64,000 bases of DNA, from NCBI RefSeq assembly GCF_011039275.1, contig NZ_JAAKGB010000001.1:1860001-1924000 (forward strand), in the 5' to 3' direction. Every line of letters starts with the position of its first letter. Position 1 is the first letter of the stretch. This stretch comes from Streptococcus hyointestinalis (lineage in GTDB: Bacteria; Bacillota; Bacilli; Lactobacillales; Streptococcaceae). The notes beneath the pieces were generated by a model. The model was given only the letters and a program-made list of their open reading frames with translations, was not told where the DNA came from and ran no database searches. The position numbers and the translations under genes are program-made. This document shows, one piece after another, positions 16,888 through 26,950 of the stretch.

Positions 16888-19714
16888 ACATATTCAGTTT
16901 ATCTTTTAGATATTGTCCTGTGTAGCTGTTTGGATTTTGGGCGACCTCTTCTGGTGTGCCTGTAGCTACGATAGTTCCACCGCCGACACCGCCTTCAGGA
17001 CCTAGGTCAATCAAATAGTCCGCACTCTTAATCACGTCCAAATTGTGCTCGATGACAAGCACGGTATTGCCATCATCAACAAAGCGCTCAAGAACCTTGA
17101 GGAGACGAGCGATGTCGTCTGTATGAAGACCCGTTGTCGGCTCATCAAGGATGTAGAGGCTCTTGCCTGTTGAGCGCTTGTGAAGCTCACTGGCTAACTT
17201 CATGCGCTGCGCTTCCCCACCAGAAAGCGTGGTGGCTGGCTGCCCCAAGGTCACATAGCCAAGTCCAACATCCTTGATGGTCTGTAGTTTCCTTGCAATC
17301 TTTGGAATAGCGCCAAAGAACTCGACTGCGTCATTGACGGTCATATCAAGCACTTGAGCGATATTTTTCTCCTTATAGTGCACTTCTAGGGTCTCGCTGT
17401 TGTAGCGTGTGCCGTGACAGACTTCACAAGGCACATAGACGTCTGGCAAGAAGTGCATCTCAATCTTGATAATCCCATCTCCCGAGCAGGCTTCACAACG
17501 TCCACCCTTGACGTTAAAGGAGAAACGCCCCTTTTTGTAGCCACGGATTTTGGCTTCATTGGTCTGAGCGAAAAGGTCACGGATGTCGTCAAACACACCA
17601 GTGTAAGTGGCGGGATTGGAGCGTGGGGTGCGCCCGATAGGGCTTTGGTCGATGTCAATCAAACGCTCGATATTTTCAATTCCTGAGATAGACTTGTGCT
17701 TGCCGGGCTTGTCAGAGTTGCGGTTGAGCTTTTGCGCCACCGCTTTTTTGAGAATGCTGTTAATCAGTGTTGACTTACCTGAGCCAGACACACCTGTCAC
17801 AGCAATGAACTTGCCAAGTGGGAACTTAACGTCAAGGTTCTTGAGATTGTTTTCCTTAGCGCCCTTGATTTCGATGAAGTTGCCGTTGCCACTGCGGCGT
17901 TCTAGCGGTACTGGGATAGACTTTTTACCAGACAGGTATTGTCCTGTGATAGACTTCTTGCTGCGAGCCACTTGCTTTGGTGTGCCTGAAGCGACAATCT
18001 CCCCTCCAAATGCTCCTGCACCAGGACCCACATCAATCAGCCAATCTGCCTGCATCATGGTATCCTCATCATGCTCAACGACAATCAAGGTATTGCCAAG
18101 ATCACGCATTTTCTTGAGACTAGCGATGAGACGGTCGTTATCTCTCTGGTGAAGCCCGATAGACGGCTCATCAAGGACATAGAGCACACCAGAGAGATTT
18201 GAGCCGATTTGTGTCGCAAGGCGAATGCGCTGGCTCTCACCACCAGAAAGAGTACCTGCACTACGAGATAGGGTCAAGTAATTGAGCCCTACATTGTTCA
18301 AGAAAGTCAGACGGTCTTTGATTTCTTTGACAATGGGACTTGCGATAGTTTTTTCATTGTCACTAAGGGTGAGGTGACTCAGCAGCTCAAGGTGGTCAGC
18401 GATAGAAAGCTCTGAGAGCTGTCCGATATTGAGTCCGTCACGGCCTCCGACACGCACGCTTAGGGCTTGTTCATTGAGGCGGTAGCCGTGGCAGGTCGTA
18501 CAGGTCAGCTCATTCATGTAGCCACGCATGACATTGCGGGTAAAGTCGCTGCTGGTCTCGTGATAGCGACGGTTGACATTGGTGACAACGCCCTCAAAAG
18601 GAATGTCGATATTGCGCTCACCACCAAAGTCATTGACATAGTGAAAATGAAACTCACGCTCACCCGATCCGTACAGCACCAAGTCTTTTTCCGCATCGCT
18701 CAGGTCCTTGTAAGGCGTGTCCATATCCACGCCAAAGGCCTCCATAGCTTGCTCCAGCATGGTTGGATAGTAGTTAGAGGAGATAGGATTCCACGGTGCA
18801 AGCGCTCCCTCACGAAGCGTCTTCGTATCATCTGGGACAATCATGTCAAGGTCAACCTCTAAGCGACTCCCCAGCCCATCACAGGTCGGACAAGAGCCAA
18901 AAGGCGCATTGAAAGAAAAGAGACGTGGCTCAAGCTCTGGCACGGTAAAACCACATACTGGACACGAATAATGCTCTGAAAAGAGCAGTTCATTACCATC
19001 CATGGTGTCAATGATGACATAGCCATCCGCTAGACGTAAAGCCGACTCCACCGAGTCAAAGAGACGACTGCGAATGCCGTCTTTATTGACCAAACGGTCA
19101 ACGACAATCTCAATGGTGTGCATTTTGCTCTTTGAAAGATCTGGCACTTCTGAGATGTCATAGACCTCACCGTCCACACGCACCCGCACATAGCCGTCAC
19201 GTTGAATCTTCTCAAAAGTGGTCTTGTGCTGCCCTTTTTTCCGACGCACCACTGGCGCTAGGATTTGCATTCGTGTGCGCTCTGGCAAGGCTAGGACACG
19301 ATCGACAATCTGCTCCACAGACGAGGCTGTGATAGCACCGTGACCATTTGGGCAGTAAGGCACACCGGCCCTAGCGTAGAGCAGACGCAGGTAGTCGTTG
19401 ATTTCGGTAGCTGTCCCGACCGTTGAGCGGGGATTTTTGCTGGTGGTCTTTTGGTCAATGGAAATAGCTGGGCTTAGCCCATCGATACTATCCACATCTG
19501 GCTTTTCCATATTGCCCAAGAATTGTCTGGCATAAGCCGACAAACTCTCGACATAGCGCCTTTGCCCTTCGGCGTAAATCGTGTCAAAGGCAAGGCTTGA
19601 TTTTCCAGAGCCTGACAAGCCTGTCACCACAACCAGCTTGTCTCGTGGAATTTCCACATCAATATTTTTTAAATTGTGCGCACGTGCACCATGAATGACT
19701 AATTTATCTTGCAT
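16886..19714 (-). CDS. uvrA: excinuclease ABC subunit A
   Basis: A 942-residue dimeric DNA-damage sensor of nucleotide excision repair. Two ABC ATPase halves are present: the first Walker [15 protein letters not shown] near residue 33, the second [13 protein letters not shown] near residue 645, each with a signature LSGGE. Zinc modules [10 protein letters not shown]...CPTC and CEACSGDG...CEVC are intact. Length is normal. It is monocistronic, with an extended -10 TATAAT upstream (19754-19759). No LexA-type box was noticed. Confidence 0.98.
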   Translation of the reverse strand: MQDKLVIHGARAHNLKNIDVEIPRDKLVVVTGLSGSGKSSLAFDTIYAEGQRRYVESLSAYARQFLGNMEKPDVDSIDGLSPAISIDQKTTSKNPRSTVGTATEINDYLRLLYARAGVPYCPNGHGAITASSVEQIVDRVLALPERTRMQILAPVVRRKKGQHKTTFEKIQRDGYVRVRVDGEVYDISEVPDLSKSKMHTIEIVVDRLVNKDGIRSRLFDSVESALRLADGYVIIDTMDGNELLFSEHYSCPVCGFTVPELEPRLFSFNAPFGSCPTCDGLGSRLEVDLDMIVPDDTKTLREGALAPWNPISSNYYPTMLEQAMEAFGVDMDTPYKDLSDAEKDLVLYGSGEREFHFHYVNDFGGERNIDIPFEGVVTNVNRRYHETSSDFTRNVMRGYMNELTCTTCHGYRLNEQALSVRVGGRDGLNIGQLSELSIADHLELLSHLTLSDNEKTIASPIVKEIKDRLTFLNNVGLNYLTLSRSAGTLSGGESQRIRLATQIGSNLSGVLYVLDEPSIGLHQRDNDRLIASLKKMRDLGNTLIVVEHDEDTMMQADWLIDVGPGAGAFGGEIVASGTPKQVARSKKSITGQYLSGKKSIPVPLERRSGNGNFIEIKGAKENNLKNLDVKFPLGKFIAVTGVSGSGKSTLINSILKKAVAQKLNRNSDKPGKHKSISGIENIERLIDIDQSPIGRTPRSNPATYTGVFDDIRDLFAQTNEAKIRGYKKGRFSFNVKGGRCEACSGDGIIKIEMHFLPDVYVPCEVCHGTRYNSETLEVHYKEKNIAQVLDMTVNDAVEFFGAIPKIARKLQTIKDVGLGYVTLGQPATTLSGGEAQRMKLASELHKRSTGKSLYILDEPTTGLHTDDIARLLKVLERFVDDGNTVLVIEHNLDVIKSADYLIDLGPEGGVGGGTIVATGTPEEVAQNPNSYTGQYLKDKLNM

Positions 19715-19753
19715 ATTCCTTCCTTTTCAACTTTTTCTGATACTTGTCTACCT

Positions 19754-19759
19754 ATTATA
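19754..19759 (-). promoter_or_regulatory. uvrA extended -10
   Basis: TGT followed by TATAAT on the minus strand; no good -35 at 16-18 nt. Confidence 0.5.
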
Positions 19760-19778
19760 ACAAAAAAGCGCTAAAAAG

Positions 19779-19801
19779 GTGCTGTCAAAAACTGACAGCA
19801 C
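19779..19801. terminator. hairpin between uvrA and corA promoters
   Basis: GTGCTGTCA / TGACAGCAC around AAAAC is a perfect 9-bp stem. On the minus strand it is followed by CCTTTTTAGCGCTTTTTTG. No gene reads into it from the right, so it may be an insulator or stray terminator; its role is unclear. Confidence 0.5.
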
Positions 19802-19855
19802 GCTTTTCTCCCCAAAATACCCTTAAAAGCATTTCCCAAACGCCCAACTTTTTAG

Positions 19856-19861
19856 TATAAT
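19856..19861 (+). promoter_or_regulatory. corA promoter -10
   Basis: TATAAT with a poor -35 (TTCCCA) at 17-nt spacing. Confidence 0.45.
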
Positions 19862-19897
19862 AGTCTTTGTATGCAAAAAAGGTTAAAGGGGGACGCT

Positions 19898-20842
19898 ATG
19901 AAGCAGCTGTTTTTATCAACCGCACTGGATTTCAATGAAATTGATACCTTCGAGCCAGGTGCTTGGATCAATCTGGTGAACCCCTCGCAGGAGGAGTCGG
20001 CTCAAGTGGCTGATCGCTTTGGGATTGATATCGCTGACCTTAGAGCCCCTCTTGACGTCGAAGAAACCTCTCGTATCGCTGTTGAGGACGACTACACACT
20101 GATTATCGTGGACGTGCCGACCTATGAGGAGCGCAACAACAAGAGCTACTATGTCACCATTCCTCTAGGTATCATCGTCACGGACAATGCTGTCATTACG
20201 ACCTGCATTGAAAAGCTGACCTTGTTTGACAACTTTTTCAACCACCGTGTGCGTAATTTCTACACCTTCATGAAAACACGCTTTGTTTTTCAAATTCTCT
20301 ACCGCAATGCAGAGCTCTATCTGACCGCTCTGCGTTCCATTGACCGCCAAAGCGATAAATTGGAAGCTGAGATGGAAAATGCCACACGTAACGAGCAGCT
20401 GATTGACATGATGGAGCTTGAAAAATCCATCGTCTATCTAAAAGCTTCCCTCAAGATGAACGAGAGAATCGTCAAAAAACTCTCAGGCAATGCCAGCAGT
20501 CTTAAAAAATACATCGAAGACGAGGATTTGCTTGAAGATACCTTGATTGAGACCCAGCAGGCGATTGAGATGGCGACCATTTATGAAAATGTCTTGAATG
20601 CCATGACGGAAACCTCTGCTGCTATCATCTCAAACAACCAAAACACCATCATGAAAACCCTAGCTCTGATGACAATGGCGTTGGATATCCCGACCGTTAT
20701 CTTCTCAGCTTACGGCATGAACTTTCAAAACAACTGGCTACCGCTCAATGACAAGCCCTATGCCTTCTGGTACGTTGTCTTGATTGCAGCTGGGCTTAGC
20801 TTGATGGTTGTTGCCTACTTCATCCGCAAAAAATGGTTCTAA
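19898..20842 (+). CDS. corA: CorA-family magnesium/divalent cation channel
   Basis: A 314-residue protein with a large cytoplasmic domain and two C-terminal membrane segments. The selectivity motif YGMNFQNN (GMN) stands at the end of the first segment near residue 275, and IRKKWF forms the basic tail. I chose the ATG at 19898 (MKQLFLST), 5 nt after AAGGGGG; an ATG nine codons upstream lacks a site. Family members form pentameric Mg2+ channels; other divalent ions are possible. The DUF1129 gene follows after 24 nt. Confidence 0.92.
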   Translation: MKQLFLSTALDFNEIDTFEPGAWINLVNPSQEESAQVADRFGIDIADLRAPLDVEETSRIAVEDDYTLIIVDVPTYEERNNKSYYVTIPLGIIVTDNAVITTCIEKLTLFDNFFNHRVRNFYTFMKTRFVFQILYRNAELYLTALRSIDRQSDKLEAEMENATRNEQLIDMMELEKSIVYLKASLKMNERIVKKLSGNASSLKKYIEDEDLLEDTLIETQQAIEMATIYENVLNAMTETSAAIISNNQNTIMKTLALMTMALDIPTVIFSAYGMNFQNNWLPLNDKPYAFWYVVLIAAGLSLMVVAYFIRKKWF

Positions 20843-20866
20843 ACACTATACATCTAAGGAGTTCCT

Positions 20867-21538
20867 ATGAATACTGAAAGCTTATCTCAACTCACCAAAA
20901 AAAATCAAGAGTTTATCCACATCGCGACAAAACAACTCACCCAAGACGGCAAATCTCAAGAAGAGATTGACGCTATCTTTGATGAGGTTCTACCAAGTAT
21001 CCTTGACAATCAAGAAAAAGGTATCCCTGCTAGAAGCTTTCTAGGCGCACCGACGGTTTGGGCAGGCAGCTTTACACCAAAAGAAGAGGATAAAAAACAG
21101 CAGAAATCACAAAAGAACACCAATCCTTGGCTCATGTGGCTGGACACTTCCCTTCTTTTCATCGGTATTATCGCCCTTATCAATGGCTTGATGCTCCTTT
21201 TCAACTCTAAAGCCACCAACTCAGGTATCTTTTCTATCCTGTCTATCGGTTTTGGGGGTGGGGGTGCGATGTACGCTACTTACTACTTCGTTTATCGCCA
21301 TCTTGGCAAACCAAAAGGTGAACGTCCTGGCTGGCTCAAGTCCATCGCCATGATTGCACTTGCTATGTTTGCTTGGATCGTCCTTATCACAGTCATCAAT
21401 CTCATCATCCCAGCTGGGCTCAATAGCAACCTGCCATCTTGGGCACTCTTTGTCATCTCACTAGCAGCCTTTGGTCTACGCTACTACATGCAAAAGAAAT
21501 ACAATGTCCAAAACAGCTTGGCACCTGTACAAAATTAA
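20867..21538 (+). CDS. DUF1129 family membrane protein
   Basis: A 223-residue protein. Residues 1-75 are soluble (LTKKNQEFIHIATKQL, then FLGAPTVWAG), followed by a basic linker and four hydrophobic segments. The N-terminal half recalls short helical modules found in HAAS-like proteins. Function is unknown. It is cotranscribed with corA, which hints at a link with ion or envelope homeostasis but proves nothing. Confidence 0.82.
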   Translation: MNTESLSQLTKKNQEFIHIATKQLTQDGKSQEEIDAIFDEVLPSILDNQEKGIPARSFLGAPTVWAGSFTPKEEDKKQQKSQKNTNPWLMWLDTSLLFIGIIALINGLMLLFNSKATNSGIFSILSIGFGGGGAMYATYYFVYRHLGKPKGERPGWLKSIAMIALAMFAWIVLITVINLIIPAGLNSNLPSWALFVISLAAFGLRYYMQKKYNVQNSLAPVQN

Positions 21539-21549
21539 ATGATTCCCTA

Positions 21550-21597
21550 AAAAGCTAGACTGTGAGCAAGATTGCCCCTAGTTCTAGCTTTTTTATT
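21550..21597 (+). terminator. corA-DUF1129 terminator
   Basis: AAAGCTAGA / TCTAGCTTT stem with a long loop, then TTTTT. It ends just before the next promoter. Confidence 0.7.
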
Positions 21598-21603
21598 ATC
21601 TTG

Positions 21604-21612
21604 TGTTATAAT
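21604..21612 (+). promoter_or_regulatory. extended -10 placed 6 nt before the ATPase start codon
   Basis: TGT then TATAAT (21607-21612), then 6 nt, then ATG at 21619. Transcription would begin at or next to the A of the start codon, giving a leaderless mRNA. No ribosome site precedes this ATG. Confidence 0.55.
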
Positions 21613-21618
21613 AATAGT

Positions 21619-23949
21619 ATGAAAAACTCATGGTCAAAAGAAGGACTCACAGCAGCTCAGGTTGAAGAGCAAAAAGCTGCTGGTCATATCAATCAAATTT
21701 CAAAACAAGGACAAAATACATACTGGCTTATCTTTAAGCGCAATGTCTTTACATTATTTAATCTCTTAAACCTTTTTATCGTCATTGCACTACTTGCAGT
21801 CAAGGCTTGGTCTGACACGGTCTTTTTCAGTGTCATCATCATCAATGCCTGCTCTGGTATCCTCGTTGAGGTACGTGCCAAGTGGATGATTGACAGGCTC
21901 AATCTCATCAGTCAAGATCTGGTAGAGGTCATCCGAGACGGCAAAACAGAAAAATTGCCACCAGACCAGCTGGTACTGGGGGATTTGATTACCCTCTCAA
22001 CGGGAGATCAAGTGCCTAGTGACGCTAGAGTCGTTAATGGCTTTGCTGAACTCAATGAAGCCATGCTGACAGGAGAGAGCGACCTTGTGCCTAAGACAGC
22101 AGATAGCGAGATTCTCGCTGGGAGCTTTCTGGTCAGCGGACACATCATGGCTATCGTCCAAAAGGTCGGCGATGACAACTACGCTAGCAAGCTCATGCTA
22201 GAAGCCAAAAAAGACAAGGCTGTCGGCTCTCGTATCATCCAAGCCCTCGATCGTGTGGCGTCTTTCACAGGAAAAATCATCCTGCCATTTGGGATTGGAC
22301 TGCTCCTAGAAGCTCTCTATCTCAAGAGTCTACCAACTAAGATAGCTGTCGTCTACACCTCGACACCACTTCTAGGGATGTTGCCAAAAGGCATTGCTCT
22401 CTTGACAATCACAGCTCTGCTGACTGCGGTCATCAAGCTGGGGCGTAAGAAGGTCTTGGTACAGGAGATGTATTCTGTTGAGACCTTAGCGCATGTAGAC
22501 ACGCTCTGCCTTGACAAGACAGGTACCATTACCGAGGGAAAAATGCGACTTGAGCGCACTATTCCTCTAGGGGACACGCCAGTCGAGCTCTTTGAAAATT
22601 ACCTGTCCACCTACATCACAGCAAGCGAGGACAGCAATCCTACTGCTCGTGCCATTAGACAAGTATACGGCAAGGGTGCCAGTCAACATGTCGTCACCGC
22701 TATTCCCTTTTCCAGCCAGAGAAAATGGGGCGCTATCTCTTTTTCAGACATCGGCTCACTCTATCTAGGAGCGCCAGAGCTGTTGATAAGCGAGCAGCCA
22801 AGAGCCATGCTAGAAGCGCAAGCTCAAGGCTCAAGGACGCTTGTCCTCTGCCACAGCAAGAAGCCTTTGCGAGCGGATTTTGAGCATCCTGCGGATGACT
22901 TGGTGCCGCTTGGGCTCTTGATTATCGCAGACCCTATCCGAAAGGGAGTGACCTCAACGCTTGACTACCTCAAAAGCCAAGATGTTGATTTGCGTATCAT
23001 CTCTGGAGACAACCCTGTCACCGTCTCCAATATCGCTAGAAAAGCAGGCTTTGACAACTACCAGTCCTATATCGATTGCTCTGTCCTATCAGAGACCGAA
23101 CTGTCTGCCAAAATCCCTGAGACAACCATTTTTGGGCGAGTCTCACCTGAGCAAAAACGCCAAATCGTCCGTGAGTTAAAAGAGCAAGAACGTACCGTCG
23201 CTATGACAGGAGATGGTGTCAACGACATCCTAGCGCTACGTGAGGCAGACTGCTCCATTGCTATGGCTGAGGGTGACCCTGCCACTCGCCAAGTGGCTAA
23301 TCTCGTGCTCTTAGAGTCTGACTTTAACGACGTGCCAGAGATTTTATTTGAAGGGCGCCGTGTCGTCAACAACATCGCTCGTGTCGCTCCTATCTTTCTA
23401 GTTAAAACGGTCTACTCCTTTGCGCTAGCTCTCCTTTGCTTGATTAGTCCTTTGTTTGGCGATGTGATTATTTTTCCATTTACACCACTTCAAGTGACTG
23501 TTGTCGACCAGTTTATGGAGGGATTGCCACCGTTTCTTCTCAGCTTTGAGAGAAACAACAAGCTGGTTGAAAAAGATTTCTTACGCTTGGCAGTTCTCAA
23601 GGCGATTCCAAGTGGGCTTTTGATTACAGCTGGACTTTTAGTCAGTCGCATTCTAGGGCACTTCTTTTCTTGGAGCTTGCCAGAGCAGGCTGCACTTGCC
23701 TACTACATCCTAGGACTTGTGACACTGCTTTCTGTCTTGCGAGCAAGTCTGCCACTCAACCTCTGGCGTGGTCTGCTGCTCTTTTTCTGGTCTTTCCTAG
23801 GCTTTATGATTTCAGCTTACTACCTCAGTCCTTTCTTGCAAATCAAGGTCACAAGCCACATCTTTACACCGCTTATCGTCTTTATGGCGGTAGCTAGCCT
23901 TATCTTCTTTTGGGCAGATCATTGGCTCAAAAAACACTACACAAGCTAA
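21619..23949 (+). CDS. P-type cation-translocating ATPase
   Basis: A 776-residue ATPase. The phosphorylation motif LDKTGTITEGKM lies near residue 299, the actuator motif MLTGESDLVPK near residue 153, and the hinge MTGDGVNDILALREADCSIAM near residue 535. The membrane-4 motif is MLPKGIAL rather than the PEGLP of classical calcium pumps, which recalls the CtpE-like group. There is no N-terminal metal-binding domain, so it is not a copper or zinc pump. Calcium is the likely ion by family resemblance only. The start at 21619 lacks a ribosome site and abuts a -10, so the mRNA is probably leaderless; an upstream GTG frame would start inside a terminator. Confidence 0.85.
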   Translation: MKNSWSKEGLTAAQVEEQKAAGHINQISKQGQNTYWLIFKRNVFTLFNLLNLFIVIALLAVKAWSDTVFFSVIIINACSGILVEVRAKWMIDRLNLISQDLVEVIRDGKTEKLPPDQLVLGDLITLSTGDQVPSDARVVNGFAELNEAMLTGESDLVPKTADSEILAGSFLVSGHIMAIVQKVGDDNYASKLMLEAKKDKAVGSRIIQALDRVASFTGKIILPFGIGLLLEALYLKSLPTKIAVVYTSTPLLGMLPKGIALLTITALLTAVIKLGRKKVLVQEMYSVETLAHVDTLCLDKTGTITEGKMRLERTIPLGDTPVELFENYLSTYITASEDSNPTARAIRQVYGKGASQHVVTAIPFSSQRKWGAISFSDIGSLYLGAPELLISEQPRAMLEAQAQGSRTLVLCHSKKPLRADFEHPADDLVPLGLLIIADPIRKGVTSTLDYLKSQDVDLRIISGDNPVTVSNIARKAGFDNYQSYIDCSVLSETELSAKIPETTIFGRVSPEQKRQIVRELKEQERTVAMTGDGVNDILALREADCSIAMAEGDPATRQVANLVLLESDFNDVPEILFEGRRVVNNIARVAPIFLVKTVYSFALALLCLISPLFGDVIIFPFTPLQVTVVDQFMEGLPPFLLSFERNNKLVEKDFLRLAVLKAIPSGLLITAGLLVSRILGHFFSWSLPEQAALAYYILGLVTLLSVLRASLPLNLWRGLLLFFWSFLGFMISAYYLSPFLQIKVTSHIFTPLIVFMAVASLIFFWADHWLKKHYTS

Positions 23950-23975
23950 AAAGCCCTTGACAAGGGCTTTTTTAG
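23948..23975 (+). terminator. ATPase terminator
   Basis: AAAGCCCTT / AAGGGCTTT around GAC, then T-run. Confidence 0.85.
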
Positions 23976-23982
23976 GTTATTA

Positions 23983-24052
23983 AACAAAACGAAAGAGCCC
24001 CAGTGCACTAGGACTCTCTCAGGAGATTTATGAAAAAGAAAAGTTTTAGGAT
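23983..24052 (-). ncRNA. CiaR-dependent small RNA (csRNA), copy A
   Basis: A minus-strand transcript of about 70 nt is predicted from a CiaR-type promoter. Its 3' end is a terminator with a 10-bp stem (AGAGTCCTAG / CTGGGGCTCT, with wobble pairs) over a TGCA loop, then TTTCGTTTTG. Upstream is the single-stranded stretch CATAAATCTCCT, complementary to a ribosome site plus start codon, as in known streptococcal csRNAs. The whole RNA is identical to copy B at 31.1 kb. It is divergent from marR, whose ribosome site it matches. Confidence 0.78.
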
Positions 24053-24058
24053 GACTAT

Positions 24059-24091
24059 AGTATAGCTAGAACAGCTTAAAGAAACCTTAAA
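24059..24091 (-). promoter_or_regulatory. CiaR-box promoter of csRNA copy A
   Basis: Minus strand: TTTAAG, 5 nt, TTTAAG (24075-24091), then 10 nt, then -10 TATACT (24059-24064). This is the exact CiaR direct-repeat spacing and the repeat-to-(-10) distance described for the csRNA genes of streptococci. Confidence 0.82.
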
Positions 24092-24131
24092 GTATATATT
24101 GACAGTTGTTACTTTTTACGAGACATCTTTC

Positions 24132-24160
24132 TTGACCTTATTAAAAGTGTGTGGTACTAT
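24132..24160 (+). promoter_or_regulatory. marR-opu operon promoter
   Basis: TTGACC (24132-24137), 17-bp spacer, TACTAT (24155-24160). The inverted repeat TTCTAAATAGAA (about 24172-24183) just downstream is a candidate MarR operator. Confidence 0.55.
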
Positions 24161-24204
24161 CGGTATAATATTTCTAAATAGAACTTTTTTAGAGAGGAGA
24201 TTTC

Positions 24205-24660
24205 ATGCCAGCCAGTAAAAAAGGCGGTTATCTAACCTTACACATCCAGCTGTTAAATGCGAGGCTCTTCAACCACCTCTTGGCTGCTGACGGGCGAGCC
24301 CTCTATTCAGCAGAGCAGGGGAAAATCCTCTCAAGCCTGTGGGAAAAAGAGCCACAGACAGCAACGGAGCTCGCAGGTCATACAGGACTTGCCAATAACA
24401 CACTAACAGCCATGCTCAAGCGCTTGATAGACCAAAAGCTCATCCAATGTCTATCACATCCACAGGATAAGCGCAAAAAACTCTACATACTCACAGCCCT
24501 TGGAAAAGAACAGGAAATTATCGGCGATAAGGTCAGTCAGCAATTAGCCGACATCTTTTATCAAGGCTTTTCAGAAGAAGAGATTGAGCAGGCAGACGGC
24601 TACCTAGAACGTATCCTCCACAACCTAGAGGACGGACTCAAAAGAAAAAAAGGAAAATAA
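24205..24660 (+). CDS. MarR-family regulator of the osmoprotectant operon
   Basis: A 151-residue winged-helix regulator: AEQGKILSSLWEKEPQTATELAGH and NNTLTAMLKRLIDQKLI form the DNA-binding core (about residues 35-85), followed by the wing DKRKKLYILT. It precedes the ABC transporter genes by 29 nt in the same direction, as in the pneumococcal marR-proV-proWX cluster. The ribosome site AGGAGATTT (24195-24203) is complementary to the neighbouring csRNA. Ligand unknown. Confidence 0.87.
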   Translation: MPASKKGGYLTLHIQLLNARLFNHLLAADGRALYSAEQGKILSSLWEKEPQTATELAGHTGLANNTLTAMLKRLIDQKLIQCLSHPQDKRKKLYILTALGKEQEIIGDKVSQQLADIFYQGFSEEEIEQADGYLERILHNLEDGLKRKKGK

Positions 24661-24689
24661 ATCACCAAAACTGATAGAAAGAGGATTAT

Positions 24690-25412
24690 ATGATTGACTT
24701 TTCACACGTAAGTCAACAGTACGGAGAGAGAGTTGTCTTATCGGACATTACACTCCATATCAAGCGGGGCGAGTTTTTTGCGCTGGTAGGTCCTAGCGGT
24801 AGCGGAAAAACCACACTTTTAAAAATGCTTAACCGTTTGATTACACCAACTGCTGGCAATATTTTGCGAAACGGCGTTGCTATTGACACCATCAATCTTA
24901 GGCAATTACGTCTTGAAACAGGCTATGTCTTACAGCAAATCGCACTCTTTCCAAACCTTACCGTGGCAGAAAATATCGAACTCATCCCAGAGATGAAAGG
25001 CTGGGACGCCAAGAGACGCAGGGAAGAAAGCGACATTCTCCTTCAAAAAGTGGGGCTTGCTCCTAGCAAATACCGCCACCGCTATCCAAGTGAGCTCTCT
25101 GGTGGCGAGCAGCAGCGTATCGGAATTTTACGGGCTATCATCACCAATCCTGAGTTGCTTTTGATGGACGAGCCTTTTTCAGCGCTTGACCCCATCTCAC
25201 GCAGGCAACTGCAAGACTTGACCAAGAGCCTACAAAAAGAGCTTGGCATGACGCTTGTCTTTGTCACCCATGATATGAAAGAAGCCATGCGACTGGCTGA
25301 TCGCATTTGTATCATCAATCAAGGCAAAATCGTCCAAGTAGACAGCCCGCAGGCTATCAAAGAAGCACCGAAAAACGCCTTTGTTGCCCAACTTTTTGAG
25401 ACGGAGGATTAG
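24690..25412 (+). CDS. glycine betaine/choline-type ABC transporter ATP-binding protein
   Basis: A 240-residue ATPase of the OpuA/ProV class: Walker A GPSGSGKTTLL near residue 34, signature LSGGEQQRIGI near residue 134, Walker B LLLMDEPFSALD near residue 154, H-loop FVTHDMKEAM. It lacks the C-terminal CBS pair found in full-length OpuAA/ProV, so osmotic sensing through CBS domains is absent. The permease gene follows after 3 nt. Confidence 0.88.
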   Translation: MIDFSHVSQQYGERVVLSDITLHIKRGEFFALVGPSGSGKTTLLKMLNRLITPTAGNILRNGVAIDTINLRQLRLETGYVLQQIALFPNLTVAENIELIPEMKGWDAKRRREESDILLQKVGLAPSKYRHRYPSELSGGEQQRIGILRAIITNPELLLMDEPFSALDPISRRQLQDLTKSLQKELGMTLVFVTHDMKEAMRLADRICIINQGKIVQVDSPQAIKEAPKNAFVAQLFETED

Positions 25413-25415
25413 ACC

Positions 25416-26939
25416 ATGGCTGCACTCATTTCAACATTTACCGACCGTTTTGGGGAGTGGACGACAAGTCTCCTTGAGCATTTGCAAATTTCACTTTTGA
25501 GTTTGCTCCTTGCCATGCTGATTGCCATTCCGCTAGGCATTGTCACAAGCAACTATAAGCGCCTAAGCAGCCTTGTCCTGCAAATCACAGGTATCTTTCA
25601 GACCATCCCTTCACTTGCCTTACTCGGACTATTTATCCCATTTATGGGAATCGGGACACTGCCTGCAACAGTCGCCCTTGTCCTCTATGCTATCTTTCCG
25701 ATTTTGCAAAACACCATCACCGCCATCCGGCAGATTGACCCCAATCTGATTGAGGCGGCGACAGCTTTTGGGATGACACGCTGGGAGCGTCTGAAAAAGT
25801 TTGAGCTAGCGCTGAGTCTACCTGTCATCGTCTCTGGTGTGCGCACCTCAGTTGTCATGATTATCGGAACCGCAACGCTGGCGAGTCTAGTCGGCGCAGG
25901 TGGGCTTGGCTCCTTTATTCTTCTCGGTATCGATCGCAACAACCCCTCGCTCATCCTCATCGGCGCCATCTCATCGGCTCTACTCGCTCTTTTATTTAGC
26001 CTTGTCATCGGTCTTTTGGAAAAGGCAAAGCTTAAAACCATTTTGCTATCACTCCTTGTTATGATTGTAGGGCTTGGGGCTTCTTATGCGCCACAGTGGC
26101 TGCCGCAGAAAAAACAAGAAACACTAATCGTCGCTGGGAAAATGGGCGTTGAGCCTGATATTCTCATCCATATGTACAAGCTCCTCATCGAGGACAGCAC
26201 AGACATCAAAGTCACTACAAAACCAAACTTTGGCAAGACCTCCTTTCTCTACGAGGCGCTCAAAGCAGGTGATATTGACATCTATCCAGAGTTTACAGGC
26301 ACCATCACCTCAAGCCTCTTAAAAAATCCACCACAGGTCGAAAGCGACCCCACAGCCGTCTACAAAGCTGCAAAGACAGGCATTTTAAAGCAGGACAAGC
26401 TAGCGCTCCTAAAGCCTATGGCTTACCAAAACACCTATGCCATCGCTGTCAAAAAAAGCTACGCCAAAGAGCACAATCTCAAGACCATCAGTGACCTCAA
26501 AAAGGTCGAAAACACCGCAAAAGCTGGCTTTACACTAGAGTTTAACGACCGTGAGGATGGCAATCTAGGGCTCAAAAACCTCTACGGCTTAAACCTCTCG
26601 GTCTCCACTATGGAGCCCTCACTCAGATACCAAGCCATCAATGCTAGTGAGGTCCAGATTATCGACGCCTACTCAACAGATAGCGAGTTGATTCAGTATG
26701 ACCTGACAACGCTAAAAGACGATAAACAGCTCTTTCCGTCCTACCAAGGGGCTCCGCTCATGACAGAGGAAACCCGAAAGAAATACCCACAGGTCGAAAA
26801 AGCTCTCAACAAGCTAGCAGGAAAGATTTCCGAAAAAGACATGCAAGAGATGAACTACGCTGTCGCAGTCAAGGGCAAATCTGCCTCCACCGTCGCTAAA
26901 AACTACCTCACCAAACACCGACTACTAAGCAAAAACTAA
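25416..26939 (+). CDS. osmoprotectant ABC permease fused to substrate-binding domain
   Basis: A 507-residue protein. Residues 1 to about 215 are a ProW-type permease (five or so membrane segments, [21 protein letters not shown] coupling helix). Residues about 235-507 are an OpuAC/ProX-type binding domain starting [20 protein letters not shown], tethered outside the membrane. Substrate is probably choline, betaine or a related quaternary amine; the aromatic cage cannot be confirmed by eye. This fused layout is common in streptococci. Confidence 0.9.
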   Translation: MAALISTFTDRFGEWTTSLLEHLQISLLSLLLAMLIAIPLGIVTSNYKRLSSLVLQITGIFQTIPSLALLGLFIPFMGIGTLPATVALVLYAIFPILQNTITAIRQIDPNLIEAATAFGMTRWERLKKFELALSLPVIVSGVRTSVVMIIGTATLASLVGAGGLGSFILLGIDRNNPSLILIGAISSALLALLFSLVIGLLEKAKLKTILLSLLVMIVGLGASYAPQWLPQKKQETLIVAGKMGVEPDILIHMYKLLIEDSTDIKVTTKPNFGKTSFLYEALKAGDIDIYPEFTGTITSSLLKNPPQVESDPTAVYKAAKTGILKQDKLALLKPMAYQNTYAIAVKKSYAKEHNLKTISDLKKVENTAKAGFTLEFNDREDGNLGLKNLYGLNLSVSTMEPSLRYQAINASEVQIIDAYSTDSELIQYDLTTLKDDKQLFPSYQGAPLMTEETRKKYPQVEKALNKLAGKISEKDMQEMNYAVAVKGKSASTVAKNYLTKHRLLSKN

Positions 26940-26950
26940 AGGAGACCACT

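Noticed and set aside
17607..18152. 181-codon plus-strand frame inside uvrA
   Set aside because: Antisense shadow of a fully conserved UvrA region.
21562..21618. GTG start 19 codons upstream for the P-type ATPase
   Set aside because: That segment is the terminator and -10 region; its residues do not resemble the family start.
24001..24070. Plus-strand 11-codon ORF with AGGAG ribosome site (MKKKSFRMTIV), repeated at 31.1 kb
   Set aside because: It is the reverse complement of the csRNA anti-ribosome-site segment; the CiaR box, -10 and terminator on the other strand explain it better.
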